The notes beneath the pieces were generated by a model. The model had not been told where the DNA came from. It ran no database searches and worked only from the letters and a program-made list of their open reading frames with translations. A DNA stretch of 64,000 nucleotides from Tateyamaria omphalii (GTDB lineage Bacteria; Pseudomonadota; Alphaproteobacteria; Rhodobacterales; Rhodobacteraceae), in NCBI RefSeq assembly GCF_014651375.1, contig NZ_BMWT01000001.1, forward strand, positions 794,501 through 858,500. Reading direction: 5' to 3'. Below, piece by piece: positions 9,927 through 18,507 of the stretch (the first letter of the stretch is position 1; the number at the start of each line of letters is the position of its first letter). Made by a program: the position numbers and the translations under genes.

Positions 9927-11138
9927 ATGTCGTTATTTGGACCATTCCACGCTGGGCATGCGGGTCACGCCGGGCACGCGGGTCACGCCGGGCATGCGGG
10001 TCACGCTGGGCACGCGGGTCATGCCGGGCATGCGGGTCATGCCGGGCATGCGGGTCACGCCGGACATGCGGGCCACGCCGGATATGCCGGTCACGCTGGG
10101 CATGCCGGCGCATCTGGCGTCTATGCCGCGGGTGGGGCGGTACAATCCAGCACAATGGCGGTTGTTCACCTTGCAGGCACTGATGACTTCCCGGTGTTTG
10201 GCGGTGGGACACTGACCCCAAACGCCACCGATCACATGGATCGTTATGGGCAGGACGTCCGGTCAATGTTGTTGACCATGGAGTTTCTCGAAAGCTTCAA
10301 AGCTGCATATACCCCGGATCCCGATGCTGGCCGCGCAGCCTTGTCCTGGGCCGGCACCGATTTTGCCACTTTTGTACCAGCGTCCGCCGAAACGCTGGCC
10401 ACCCAGGTCAACCTTGTGCGCTATTACATGGATCAGCGAGGCGACCGCGCCGCTGAAATCGTAGCCCAGACAGGTGGCGTGACCGAGTTTTTTGCGCCTA
10501 TCATTGCCTTGCCCGCCGCCCGGTCGAAGCATCTCATTGAATTGCTGCAGTTTGTTCAGCATCTGGCGGGCCTGTGTTCGATGCCGGTCAAGCATGCCCT
10601 TGCCTGTCGTCGCCCGGACGAGCTGGACAGCCGTTTGGTTCCGCTGATCCCGACACCGTCCCACGGCAGTCTGCCAAGCGGTCATGCAACGCAGGCTGCG
10701 GCCCTTTCCACCGTGCTGGTGGCACTCCTTGAGGCGGCGGACACGGGTATCAGTCATGTGGCTGAGCGCCGTGACATGATCCATGCTACAGGGCATCGTA
10801 TTGCCGTGAACCGGACCGTTGCGGGTGTGCACTATCCCATCGACAGTGCCGCGGGTTTCACAATTGGCATCAATGTGGGTCGCATTGTCGCCGCCTTGGG
10901 TCAGAACGCTGATGCAGAGCTGCTGAAGTTTTCTTTTGATCCAAACGACACGGCTGCGCAGGGTTCCGACTTTCTCCTGCGCGATGCGAAGGCTTTGTTT
11001 GATCCGACATCAGCCACGCCAATTGCGGGTGTCAGCATGGAACGGGCGACGGTCGCGGCACCATCGGCGGACAGCAAGTTCGCCTGGCTTTGGAGCCGCG
11101 CGCTGGACGACATCAACCACTTGCGCGCGACGGCATGA
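9927..11138 (+). CDS. PAP2/vanadium-haloperoxidase-fold protein with N-terminal (His-Ala-Gly)n tract
   Basis: 403 aa. After MSLFGPF come 18 triplets, 17 HAG and one YAG (residues 8–61), then a globular domain. That domain carries all three motifs of the vanadate-binding PAP2/haloperoxidase superfamily: K222-x6-RP (KHALACRRP), PSGH with His253, and R296-x5-H302-x3-D306 (RTVAGVHYPID). No signal peptide or membrane segment is visible, so it is not a typical lipid phosphatase; bacterial vanadium-dependent haloperoxidases are the closer analogy. The ribosome-binding site is AAAGGGAGAGG. Its stop overlaps the protease start (ATGA). Halogenating, phosphatase or structural activity cannot be told apart from sequence. 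Confidence 0.8.
   Translation: MSLFGPFHAGHAGHAGHAGHAGHAGHAGHAGHAGHAGHAGHAGHAGHAGHAGYAGHAGHAGASGVYAAGGAVQSSTMAVVHLAGTDDFPVFGGGTLTPNATDHMDRYGQDVRSMLLTMEFLESFKAAYTPDPDAGRAALSWAGTDFATFVPASAETLATQVNLVRYYMDQRGDRAAEIVAQTGGVTEFFAPIIALPAARSKHLIELLQFVQHLAGLCSMPVKHALACRRPDELDSRLVPLIPTPSHGSLPSGHATQAAALSTVLVALLEAADTGISHVAERRDMIHATGHRIAVNRTVAGVHYPIDSAAGFTIGINVGRIVAALGQNADAELLKFSFDPNDTAAQGSDFLLRDAKALFDPTSATPIAGVSMERATVAAPSADSKFAWLWSRALDDINHLRATA
9948..10109 (+). repeat. Tandem repeat of 9/18-bp units encoding HAG triplets
   Basis: Eighteen 9-base units in frame, mostly alternating CAYGCGGGT and CAYGCCGGG, so the true period is 18 bases (HAGHAG) with silent C/T changes. The first and last units are the most diverged (GCT, GGA, TAT). 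Unit gain or loss by slippage would keep the reading frame. Confidence 0.95.
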
Positions 11139-13318
11139 CCCCCGCTGCAGCGCATGTGGAATGCGCAGATGGCCCTTACGAGGCGTGGGTGTACGGCACG
11201 GGCAAAGGGTACAAACACCCGGGCCTGGACCGCGCCTCGGATGCGTTGACTTGTGTCTTTGAGGCGTCCGAGCCGGTTGAGATGTCTGACATTCCCAGCC
11301 GTTGGAGCACCGACACGGGCGAGGTTCTGATCCCCGCCCTTTGGACGGCGCGGGGGTTCAAGTCGCGCTTTGCACCCGCTCTGTTTTATCAAAACGAGGA
11401 CGCGCGCGAAGGCACAACCGCTGCCCGTTTGCAGGGCTTTCAAGCGTGTGTGGGTCAGACCGCCATTTCGACCCTCACAAGCCTGGCGCCCGGGCCGCGG
11501 ATTTTCAGCCATGTGAACTACCCCGTGCGGGAGCAAACCGTGTTCCGCGATTGGGCAGACAGTGCTGAGCCGGACCCGGCCACTGATCCTGAAAGCATTG
11601 TCATTGTAGCGATTGTCGATGATGGGATTCCCTTCTGCCATCGCAACTTTGTCGATGCAGCGGGGCAGGGAACCCGCATCGACTATTGCTGGTCCCAATC
11701 TGCAACGCAGGCCGGACACCCGATGTTGTTTGGCCGGGAATATGACAAGGCCACCATTGATGCGCTTTATCACCAATGCGCGGGTGATGAGGGGGCGATT
11801 TATCGTGCCGCCGGTTTGGCCGGTGGGGGGGATCCGGATGTCCGCAATCCGCTGGATCAAGCGTTCTCGCACGGGGCCCATGTTCTGGACAGCCTTGCGG
11901 GGCAGACACCCGGCAACGGTGACTCCAAGCAGGACCGTGTCCATATCATAGCGGTGGACCTGCCCGCGATGGCGAGTGCTGAGACGTCCGGCTTTGGCAA
12001 GGACATGTTCGTGCTGTCGGCCATGCACTACATTTTTGACCGGGCCGAGCGTATTGCGGCGGCACATGCCAAACCGGGTGCACGGGTCCCGTTGATCGTG
12101 AACCTCAGCTACGGTCATTCATCGGGACCACATGATGGCAACGGCGTGATCGAAGCGGCCTTTGACGAGATGATTGCCGCCCGCCGTGCGCATCATCCGA
12201 CGGCTGTTATTCTGCCTTCGGGCAACATGTTCATGCAAAGCATCCATGCGGTGATGACCGAAGAACACTTTGCAGAGGCTGATGGCGTGGCGACATTGGA
12301 CTGGTTTCTACCGCCTGATGATCGCACGTCGAGCTTTCTTGAGATCTGGTTCCCGGATGGCCTGACCCCGGATGATCTGAGGGTGGAGTTGGTGCCGCCA
12401 GCGCACGGGCGGCTTGATGCAGGGGACTATGGTTTTCCCAGTGCAGATACGGTGGCACATTCCCCTATCACGAAAGGGGCGCAGCCCGTTGGGCAGCTTT
12501 CAACTCAGCACTATCGTGATGGCCGATGGCGGCATGTGATTGCCTTGGCGCCGACAGATGTCTTGTCGGATCAGGTGCCCGCGCCTGCGGGACGCTGGAC
12601 CGTTCGGGTGACCAAGACCATGGCCGGTCCTGTTCCGGGATACACCGAAGACCCTGACGGGCAATCCGTGGCCGGCGGGCTGCAACTCTGGGTTCAACGA
12701 GATGAGGATTTTGGCGGTGCGCGGACCGGAGCGCGCCAGAGCTATTTCATTGATCCGAGGAACGCGCTGTATGCCGACGACGGACGGCTGGCAGAGACTG
12801 ACAGCCAAAGCGCAATGGTGCGCCGGTTTGGCACCATGAGCGGCATGGCGACCGGGCAGCACGTGTTGCGCGTTGGCGGATATGACGAATCCACGCTGCG
12901 CGCCGCGCGCTACAGCTGTGCAGGCGCACTTCGGACCAAAGGTGATGATATGCTCCCGGCAGGTGCGCAGGTACAGCTTTCGGCTGCATCTGAGCGGTCC
13001 TTTACGCAGCCCGGCATCGTTAGTGCAGGCACGCGAAGTGGCACATACATCGCACAAAGCGGGACGTCTTCGGCGGCCCCGCAGGTTGCGCGTGCCCTTG
13101 CAGACGCCTTTCTGGACACACCCGACGGCGAGATGAAGACGGTTGCCGACTATCTGGAGAAGCTGGACCTGAAGACCGGCACAGGTGATCCCAAAGGGCC
13201 TGATCGGCTGGGTCTGTTTGTGTTGCGCGACCCGCGGATGTCCGGTGCCGATGATGAGCGCGCGCGGATTGCGCAGTTGGTGCAGGCGCGATCAGAACCG
13301 CATCAAGCAGAGGTCTAG
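11135..13318 (+). CDS. Subtilisin-like (S8) serine protease, cytoplasmic-looking
   Basis: 727 aa. The catalytic triad is readable: Asp162 (IVIVAIVDDGIPF), His246 (SHGAHVLDSLAG, the HGxH motif) and Ser645 (GTSSAAPQVARAL). About 400 residues separate His and Ser, much more than in plain subtilisins, so an insertion of several hundred residues is present (includes LPSGNMFMQSIHAV with the oxyanion-hole Asn). There is no signal peptide and no clear propeptide, which suggests action inside the cell or on a co-expressed partner. The start at 11135 overlaps the stop of the HAG gene by 4 bases: tight translational coupling. Confidence 0.85.
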   Translation: MTPAAAHVECADGPYEAWVYGTGKGYKHPGLDRASDALTCVFEASEPVEMSDIPSRWSTDTGEVLIPALWTARGFKSRFAPALFYQNEDAREGTTAARLQGFQACVGQTAISTLTSLAPGPRIFSHVNYPVREQTVFRDWADSAEPDPATDPESIVIVAIVDDGIPFCHRNFVDAAGQGTRIDYCWSQSATQAGHPMLFGREYDKATIDALYHQCAGDEGAIYRAAGLAGGGDPDVRNPLDQAFSHGAHVLDSLAGQTPGNGDSKQDRVHIIAVDLPAMASAETSGFGKDMFVLSAMHYIFDRAERIAAAHAKPGARVPLIVNLSYGHSSGPHDGNGVIEAAFDEMIAARRAHHPTAVILPSGNMFMQSIHAVMTEEHFAEADGVATLDWFLPPDDRTSSFLEIWFPDGLTPDDLRVELVPPAHGRLDAGDYGFPSADTVAHSPITKGAQPVGQLSTQHYRDGRWRHVIALAPTDVLSDQVPAPAGRWTVRVTKTMAGPVPGYTEDPDGQSVAGGLQLWVQRDEDFGGARTGARQSYFIDPRNALYADDGRLAETDSQSAMVRRFGTMSGMATGQHVLRVGGYDESTLRAARYSCAGALRTKGDDMLPAGAQVQLSAASERSFTQPGIVSAGTRSGTYIAQSGTSSAAPQVARALADAFLDTPDGEMKTVADYLEKLDLKTGTGDPKGPDRLGLFVLRDPRMSGADDERARIAQLVQARSEPHQAEV

Positions 13319-13328
13319 AGGTCGCGGA

Positions 13329-14027
13329 CTAGTCTTCGGCTGCAACGCAGCTGTCGAAGCCGTCAATGTCGCGGTCTTTGCTGATTTTGTCCGAGCAGGC
13401 TGTGACCTTCTGCACGCAGGTCACATCCAGTTTCGGGAACTGGCATGTGGTCATTGCGGCCAGCAGTGCCTGGGCAGCTGCATCGTCCCATTCATCCCCG
13501 GCCGAGGCGCCTTCGATGGTGATGCCTATGGCTTGGGCAATGGGCGTGCCGGAGGCGGCCATGGACCATGTTGCCGCATGCTCACCGCCGTCCTTCAGTG
13601 TGAAGGTTGCACTGATGCTGGGCGCTTCGATCATGTCGTGCAGGGTGCCGAACGCGGGGGCTGTTCCTTCGCCATGCCACAGGCGGTTGCGCAAAGCGCG
13701 ACCCGTGCTGGCCGCAAACTCGACCACGCGGCCCTGTTCTGTGCGCGCTTCGATCACCTTGGTATCGAAGCCTTCGGGTGTGAGTGTCGCCACTTGTCCT
13801 TCATCGGCGATGTCACCTTTGTCCTCGGGCAGGGTGAAAAGCGCGTAAACCCGTCCGGCCGGGTTCCGATACAGATGCAGGGTGGTGCCGTCGTCTGCAG
13901 TTGAGACAGCCGCCTTGGTGTCAAATCCGTTGATGGGGTCGGTCCACGTCTCAACGAAAGTCCAGTCTGCCGCGGCGGGCGCGCCCAGCAGGCAAAGGGT
14001 GATGCAGCCAGCCTTAGCTGTCTTCAT
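13329..14027 (-). CDS. Hypothetical secreted protein
   Basis: 232 aa with a short N-terminal signal peptide (KTAKAGCITLCLLGAPAAA, mature end DWTFVETW). The mature part contains four Cys near the C-terminus (TTCQFPKLDVTCVQKVTACSD … FDSCVAAED), probably disulphide-bonded in the periplasm. No family is recognised. It overlaps the end of the MORN-repeat gene by 14 bases, so the two are co-expressed. It converges on the protease gene with 10 bases between stops. Confidence 0.75.
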   Translation of the reverse strand: MKTAKAGCITLCLLGAPAAADWTFVETWTDPINGFDTKAAVSTADDGTTLHLYRNPAGRVYALFTLPEDKGDIADEGQVATLTPEGFDTKVIEARTEQGRVVEFAASTGRALRNRLWHGEGTAPAFGTLHDMIEAPSISATFTLKDGGEHAATWSMAASGTPIAQAIGITIEGASAGDEWDDAAAQALLAAMTTCQFPKLDVTCVQKVTACSDKISKDRDIDGFDSCVAAED

Positions 14028-15408
14028 TCAGTGCACCACTTTCCCAATCGCCCGTTGCTTCTTCACCAGTGGCGTAGCGCATGGTGCCGGTGCCTTGCCG
14101 CTTGCCATCCTTGAACGTGCCTTCGTACACGTCACCGCTGGCGTAGGTGGCAACGCCCTGACCGTTGATTTCGCCCTGTTGCCATTCGCCTTCATAGGTA
14201 AAACCCGAGGCCATCACGATCTTGCCCGTGCCGTGGCGTTGGCCATCCAGAAACTGGCCGGTATAGACCGTGCCATCGGGATAGGTGGCCGTGCCTGTGC
14301 CCTGACGCTTGCCGTCGACCCACGCGCCTTCATAGCGGTAACCATCGGCATAGGTCATCACGCCCGCGCCATGGTTGCGCGCATTCTTGAAGCCGCCTTC
14401 ATAGGTGATGCCATTGGCATAGGTGATCTTGCCCTGACCTTCGATCACTCCGGCGATCCAGTCGCCTTCGAACACCGAGCCGTCGGTGTAACTGATCTTG
14501 CCTTTGCCCTGCGGGAGATCATCTACGAATTGTCCTTCGTAGACGGAGCCATCCGGGTAAGTGACCCGCCCTTTGCCTTCAATCTGCCCCTCGGCCCATT
14601 GGCCGATATAGGTATAGCCATCGTTGCCAATGAACGTGCCCTGACCGTGGCGGCGGTCATCGCTGAACTGGCCTTCATAGACATCGCCATTGGCATATGT
14701 CACGCGGCCCTTGCCAGCGCGTTTGCCCGACACAAGGTCCCCTTCGTAGACATCGCCATTGGGTTGGGTCAGCGTTCCGGCGCCATCAATTTGCCCCTCG
14801 GCCCAAAGGCCAACATAGACCAGGCCATCTGGCGTCGTCAGTTTGCCCTCGCCCTGGCGTTTGCCCGCTTCAATCTGACCATCATAGACCGATCCATCGG
14901 GGTAGGTAATCACGCCCATCCCTTGCTTGATCCCGTCGATCCAGTCGCCTTTGTATTCATAGCCACCGGGTGATTGCATGACGCCCTTGCCGTGGTGTTT
15001 GGCGTTGCGGAACTGGCCCTCGTACCGGACGCCATTGGCGTAGAGGGCCACGCCGTCGCCAACAATTGCGCCAGTTTGCCATTCACCCTCATAGGTGCCG
15101 CCATCAGCAAAAGTAATTTTGCCGAAGCCTTCAGGTTTGCCCTTGGCAAATGTGCCTTCGTAGATCGAGCCATTGGGGAAACGTGCGGTACCTTCGCCCT
15201 TGATCTCTCCATCCACCCATTCACCGGAATACTCATATCCGTTGGGCAGCCTGTAGGTGCCTTGGCCATGCTGGAGGCCGCCGCGGAATGTACCCTCGTA
15301 CACGCCGCCGTCGTCATATTGCTTGGTCAGTACCGTGCCTGATTGGGCCAGCACGGTGCCGGGCAAAAGACATAAGCAGAAGATCAGACCGCGTACGGGC
15401 GTGGACAT
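14014..15408 (-). CDS. Secreted MORN-repeat protein
   Basis: 464 aa. Signal peptide at residues 1–21 (RGLIFCLCLLPGTVLA, then QSGTV), followed almost wall to wall by about 18 tandem MORN repeats of 23 residues (pattern YEGxFxxGxxxGxGxxxYxxG, for example YEGQFSDDRRHGQGTFIGND). The repeats form an elongated beta-hairpin solenoid; no catalytic domain is attached. In other proteins MORN repeats bind membranes or partners; the role of an all-MORN periplasmic protein is unknown. Co-transcribed with the overlapping secreted protein downstream. Confidence 0.92.
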   Translation of the reverse strand: MSTPVRGLIFCLCLLPGTVLAQSGTVLTKQYDDGGVYEGTFRGGLQHGQGTYRLPNGYEYSGEWVDGEIKGEGTARFPNGSIYEGTFAKGKPEGFGKITFADGGTYEGEWQTGAIVGDGVALYANGVRYEGQFRNAKHHGKGVMQSPGGYEYKGDWIDGIKQGMGVITYPDGSVYDGQIEAGKRQGEGKLTTPDGLVYVGLWAEGQIDGAGTLTQPNGDVYEGDLVSGKRAGKGRVTYANGDVYEGQFSDDRRHGQGTFIGNDGYTYIGQWAEGQIEGKGRVTYPDGSVYEGQFVDDLPQGKGKISYTDGSVFEGDWIAGVIEGQGKITYANGITYEGGFKNARNHGAGVMTYADGYRYEGAWVDGKRQGTGTATYPDGTVYTGQFLDGQRHGTGKIVMASGFTYEGEWQQGEINGQGVATYASGDVYEGTFKDGKRQGTGTMRYATGEEATGDWESGALNEDS

Positions 15409-15526
15409 GGCTCACCTCTCAGATTCGTTGGCCTGCCTCGTGAGCAGCAAGCGCCGTGAGGGTAAGACAGGGGCGCGCAAGGGGCAATGGGCTTAAGGCT
15501 CTGCGTCGCGTGCTTCGCGCGCAGAG

Positions 15527-15547
15527 AGAAAATTCTGCGAATTTTCT
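15527..15547. repeat. AGAAAATTC–TGC–GAATTTTCT palindrome (copy 1)
   Basis: Perfect 9-bp inverted repeat around a TGC centre in the 15409–15631 gap, ahead of nadE and behind the MORN gene start. The same element, one base longer on each side, lies at 33030–33052. It adjoins a second hairpin, CTCTGCG … CGCAGAG (15500–15526). Confidence 0.7.
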
Positions 15548-15631
15548 TGGCCGTCTCGTCGCGATGTCGCGGGTGGGTTCCTTCGGTCATGCTTTCTGAT
15601 ACATCAGCCAAGACGTTGAAGGAGCGCCAAG

Positions 15632-17290
15632 ATGGCCGAGACATTCCGTATCACCCTGGGGCAGTTAAATCCGATTGTCGGGGACATTCCGGGCAATGCA
15701 GCCAAGGCCCGCGCCGTATGGGAAGCAGGCCGTGATGCCGGTGCCGATTTGGTTGCCCTGCCCGAGATGTTCATCACCGGTTACAACGCGCAGGATCTTG
15801 TAATGAAGCCCGTCTTTCACACGGCGGCAATGGCGGCGGTCGAAGCACTGGCCGTGGATTGCGCTGATGGGCCGACCCTCGCTATTGGGTGCCCTTGGAC
15901 AGAAGGGACAGAGCTGTACAACGCCTATCTCATCTGTCGAGGCGGCAAGATCGTCAGCCGTTTGCTCAAGCACAACCTGCCGAATGAAACCGTCTTTGAC
16001 GAGGTGCGTATTTTCGATGCCGGGCCTTTGGGTGGCCCCTATTCCGTCGGAAACACTCGTGTCGGCAGCCCGATCTGCGAGGATGCCTGGCACCCGGAAG
16101 TATCCGAAACATTGCAGGAGACGGGTGCCGAGTTTCTACTGGTGCCGAATGGATCGCCTTACTATCGCGGCAAGTACGAGACCCGGCTGAACCACATGGT
16201 GTCGCGTGTGGTCGAAACGGGCTTGCCGCTGATCTACCTCAACATGGTGGGGGGGCAGGATGATCAGGTGTTCGATGGCGGCAGCTTTGCTTTGAACCCT
16301 GGCGGTGCGCTGGCCGTGCAGCTTCCTGTATATGACGAGATGGTTGCGCATGTTGACCTTGAGCGCGGCCCAGAAGGCTGGCGTGTTCAGACAGGTGAAA
16401 TTGCCGCCCACCCGGATGAGTGGGAGCAGGATTACCGGGTCATGGTCACATCTCTGCGGGACTATTGCGGCAAGACCGGGTTCAAGAAGGTGTTGCTGGG
16501 CCTGTCGGGTGGCGTGGATTCGGCGTTGGTGGCCACCATTGCCGCGGATGCTTTGGGGCCAGAGAATGTGCGGTGTGTGATGCTGCCGTCGGAATACACG
16601 TCGTCGCATAGTCTTGAGGATGCGGAAGCCTGCGCCAAGGCCTTGGGATGCCACTATGACTACGTACCGATCACGGAGACCCGTGCTGCCGTGACGTCTA
16701 CCGTTGCCCCCTTGTTTGAAGGGCTTGAGGAGGGATTGACGGAGGAAAACATCCAGAGCCGCATTCGGGGTCTGCTGCTCATGGCCCTGTCGAACAAATT
16801 TGGCGAAATGCTGTTGACCACCGGCAACAAATCCGAGGTGGCCGTGGGTTATGCCACGATCTATGGCGACATGGCGGGCGGCTACAATCCGATCAAGGAT
16901 CTGTATAAAACCCGCGTGTTCGAGACGTGCCGCTGGCGCAATGCCAACCACCGGGACTGGATGATGGGGAACGCTGGTGAGGTGATCCCAGGTCGTATCA
17001 TCACGAAACCACCAAGCGCCGAATTGCGCGAGGATCAAAAGGACAGCGACAGCCTGCCGGACTATCCGGATCTGGATCGGCTGTTGGACATTCTGGTGGA
17101 TCAGGACGGATCGATTGCGGATTGCGTGGCGGCGGGTTTCAACGCGGATGTTGCGCGCAAGGTCGAGCGGTTGATTTACCTGAGCGAATACAAACGCTTC
17201 CAATCCGCGCCCGGCGCGCGCCTGACAAAGCGGGCGTTTTGGCTGGATCGCCGTTACCCGATTGTGAACGGCTGGCGCGATCCCAGCTGA
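15632..17290 (+). CDS. nadE: Glutamine-dependent NAD+ synthetase
   Basis: Last step of NAD synthesis: amidates deamido-NAD with ammonia from glutamine. 552 aa in two domains. The N-terminal nitrilase-type glutaminase (1–~260) has ALPEMFITGY (Glu), KHNLPNETVFDE (Lys) and SPICEDAWHPEV (Cys). The C-terminal synthetase has the P-loop LLGLSGGVDSALVATIAAD near 290 and the LLTTGNKSEVAVGYATIYGD region. Start: the ATG at 15632 with GGAGCGCCAAG upstream. It is a single-gene unit. Confidence 0.97.
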   Translation: MAETFRITLGQLNPIVGDIPGNAAKARAVWEAGRDAGADLVALPEMFITGYNAQDLVMKPVFHTAAMAAVEALAVDCADGPTLAIGCPWTEGTELYNAYLICRGGKIVSRLLKHNLPNETVFDEVRIFDAGPLGGPYSVGNTRVGSPICEDAWHPEVSETLQETGAEFLLVPNGSPYYRGKYETRLNHMVSRVVETGLPLIYLNMVGGQDDQVFDGGSFALNPGGALAVQLPVYDEMVAHVDLERGPEGWRVQTGEIAAHPDEWEQDYRVMVTSLRDYCGKTGFKKVLLGLSGGVDSALVATIAADALGPENVRCVMLPSEYTSSHSLEDAEACAKALGCHYDYVPITETRAAVTSTVAPLFEGLEEGLTEENIQSRIRGLLLMALSNKFGEMLLTTGNKSEVAVGYATIYGDMAGGYNPIKDLYKTRVFETCRWRNANHRDWMMGNAGEVIPGRIITKPPSAELREDQKDSDSLPDYPDLDRLLDILVDQDGSIADCVAAGFNADVARKVERLIYLSEYKRFQSAPGARLTKRAFWLDRRYPIVNGWRDPS

Positions 17291-17391
17291 TTTTGCGCAA
17301 ATTGTTGGCGGATTTCGCTTTGAAAGGTTGCTGGGTTTAACGTGACCGAAGCACCACATGCGCTTTGGTGCGCGCGAAAGGATCGCGCGCG

Positions 17392-18423
17392 ATGTCGTTT
17401 ACGTTTTATGCCGAAGACAATGAATTTGCGGCTTCAACCGGCAGCAATGTCAATGCTGGCACAACCACAAGCACGTTTGATCACCCGCCGTCATCGACCA
17501 CAAATCTTGTGGTTACGTCGCATGCGGATGACGAGGATCCGCGCCTTTTCGAAGTGGGTGAAACATATTCACTGAGCTTTGATGGCAATGGCGGTACAAC
17601 ACTTGAAGACGCAACCGTTATCCGCAGTGACACGTTATACAGCAACAAGGGTGCTGTTGTATTCGAAGGGACAAATTCTGATGGCGAATTGGTCCAGATT
17701 GTCTGGTCCCCCAATTTCGATCTTGGCCAATGGTACGACAACGCGTCTTCGTCCGGTGGATCACCGGGCTTTTACACCTATGACCGCGCTGACGGCGACT
17801 ACAGCTTTGCCTGCTTTGCCAGCGGGACGCTGATCGACACCACAACAGGCCCAAAACCTGTGGAACAGGTTGTCCCCGGTGACTTGGTGCCAACCAGGGA
17901 TGGTGACGCACAACCGGTCTTGTGGACAGCCCGGTCGACGGTGCCGGGATTGGGCCGCGCCGCGCCAGTAACCCTGGATGAGGGTGTTTTGGGCGCGCGG
18001 TCACCGGTCGTGGTGTCGCCGCAGCACCGCATACTGATCAGTGATCCACGCTGCGAGGCGCATTTTGGCGTGCCCGAGGTCTTTGTCGCGGCCGGTCATC
18101 TTGTGGATGGACAGCGTGTGCGCAGGCAAAGCCGCAAGTTGGTGACCTATCACCATCTGCTGTTCGAAGCGCACGAGGTGATCTGTTCAGATGGTCTGCA
18201 CAGTGAAAGCCTGCTGTTGGGGGACGATATGCGCGGTGTGATGTCCGATTCTGCGCACAGGCAGTTTCAAGCCGACTTCGGTGGTCGCTTCCCCAGACGT
18301 CGGGCGCAAGTCATGGCACGGCTCGTGCTGCGGAAGCGTGATGCGCCTTTGATACGGCAGTGGCTTGGCCTGCAACCAAGTGACTCAACGGCCCAACCGC
18401 CCAGTTTTTTCTATGCAGCCTGA
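17392..18423 (+). CDS. Hint-domain (hedgehog/intein-type) protein
   Basis: 343 aa. Residues 1–140 are a Thr/Ser/Asp-rich domain of unknown fold (SFTFYAEDNEFAASTGSN…). From Cys141 a Hint module of the Hint_2 type found in many Rhodobacterales begins (CFASGTLIDTTTGPKPVEQV … SPQHRILISDPRCEAHFG … HHLLFEAHEVICSDGLHSESL). Such modules can self-cleave before the Cys. No Sec signal is seen; relatives are often exported by type I systems, which I infer only from the family. Start at the ATG at 17392 (AAAGGA upstream), although the frame is open to a TTG at 17365. Confidence 0.85.
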   Translation: MSFTFYAEDNEFAASTGSNVNAGTTTSTFDHPPSSTTNLVVTSHADDEDPRLFEVGETYSLSFDGNGGTTLEDATVIRSDTLYSNKGAVVFEGTNSDGELVQIVWSPNFDLGQWYDNASSSGGSPGFYTYDRADGDYSFACFASGTLIDTTTGPKPVEQVVPGDLVPTRDGDAQPVLWTARSTVPGLGRAAPVTLDEGVLGARSPVVVSPQHRILISDPRCEAHFGVPEVFVAAGHLVDGQRVRRQSRKLVTYHHLLFEAHEVICSDGLHSESLLLGDDMRGVMSDSAHRQFQADFGGRFPRRRAQVMARLVLRKRDAPLIRQWLGLQPSDSTAQPPSFFYAA

Positions 18424-18507
18424 ACTTGCCGACACGCGCATGTGAATTGTGCAATCGGTCTGGCTTGCCATTGTGGCGATGACAGTTCACCGCCTGGAGT
18501 ATTTGCA

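Noticed and set aside
9892-10266. Long open frames on both strands across the HAG repeat, and a possible CRISPR-like array
   Set aside because: A 9-base repeat leaves several frames open by chance. Units are contiguous without spacers, so not CRISPR. Only the + frame from 9927 has a ribosome-binding site and a real domain after the repeat.
18442-18507. N-terminal extension of the esterase to the GTG at 18442
   Set aside because: The extension is hydrophilic and would bury the signal peptide; GTG 18508 has a ribosome-binding site and starts at the signal peptide.
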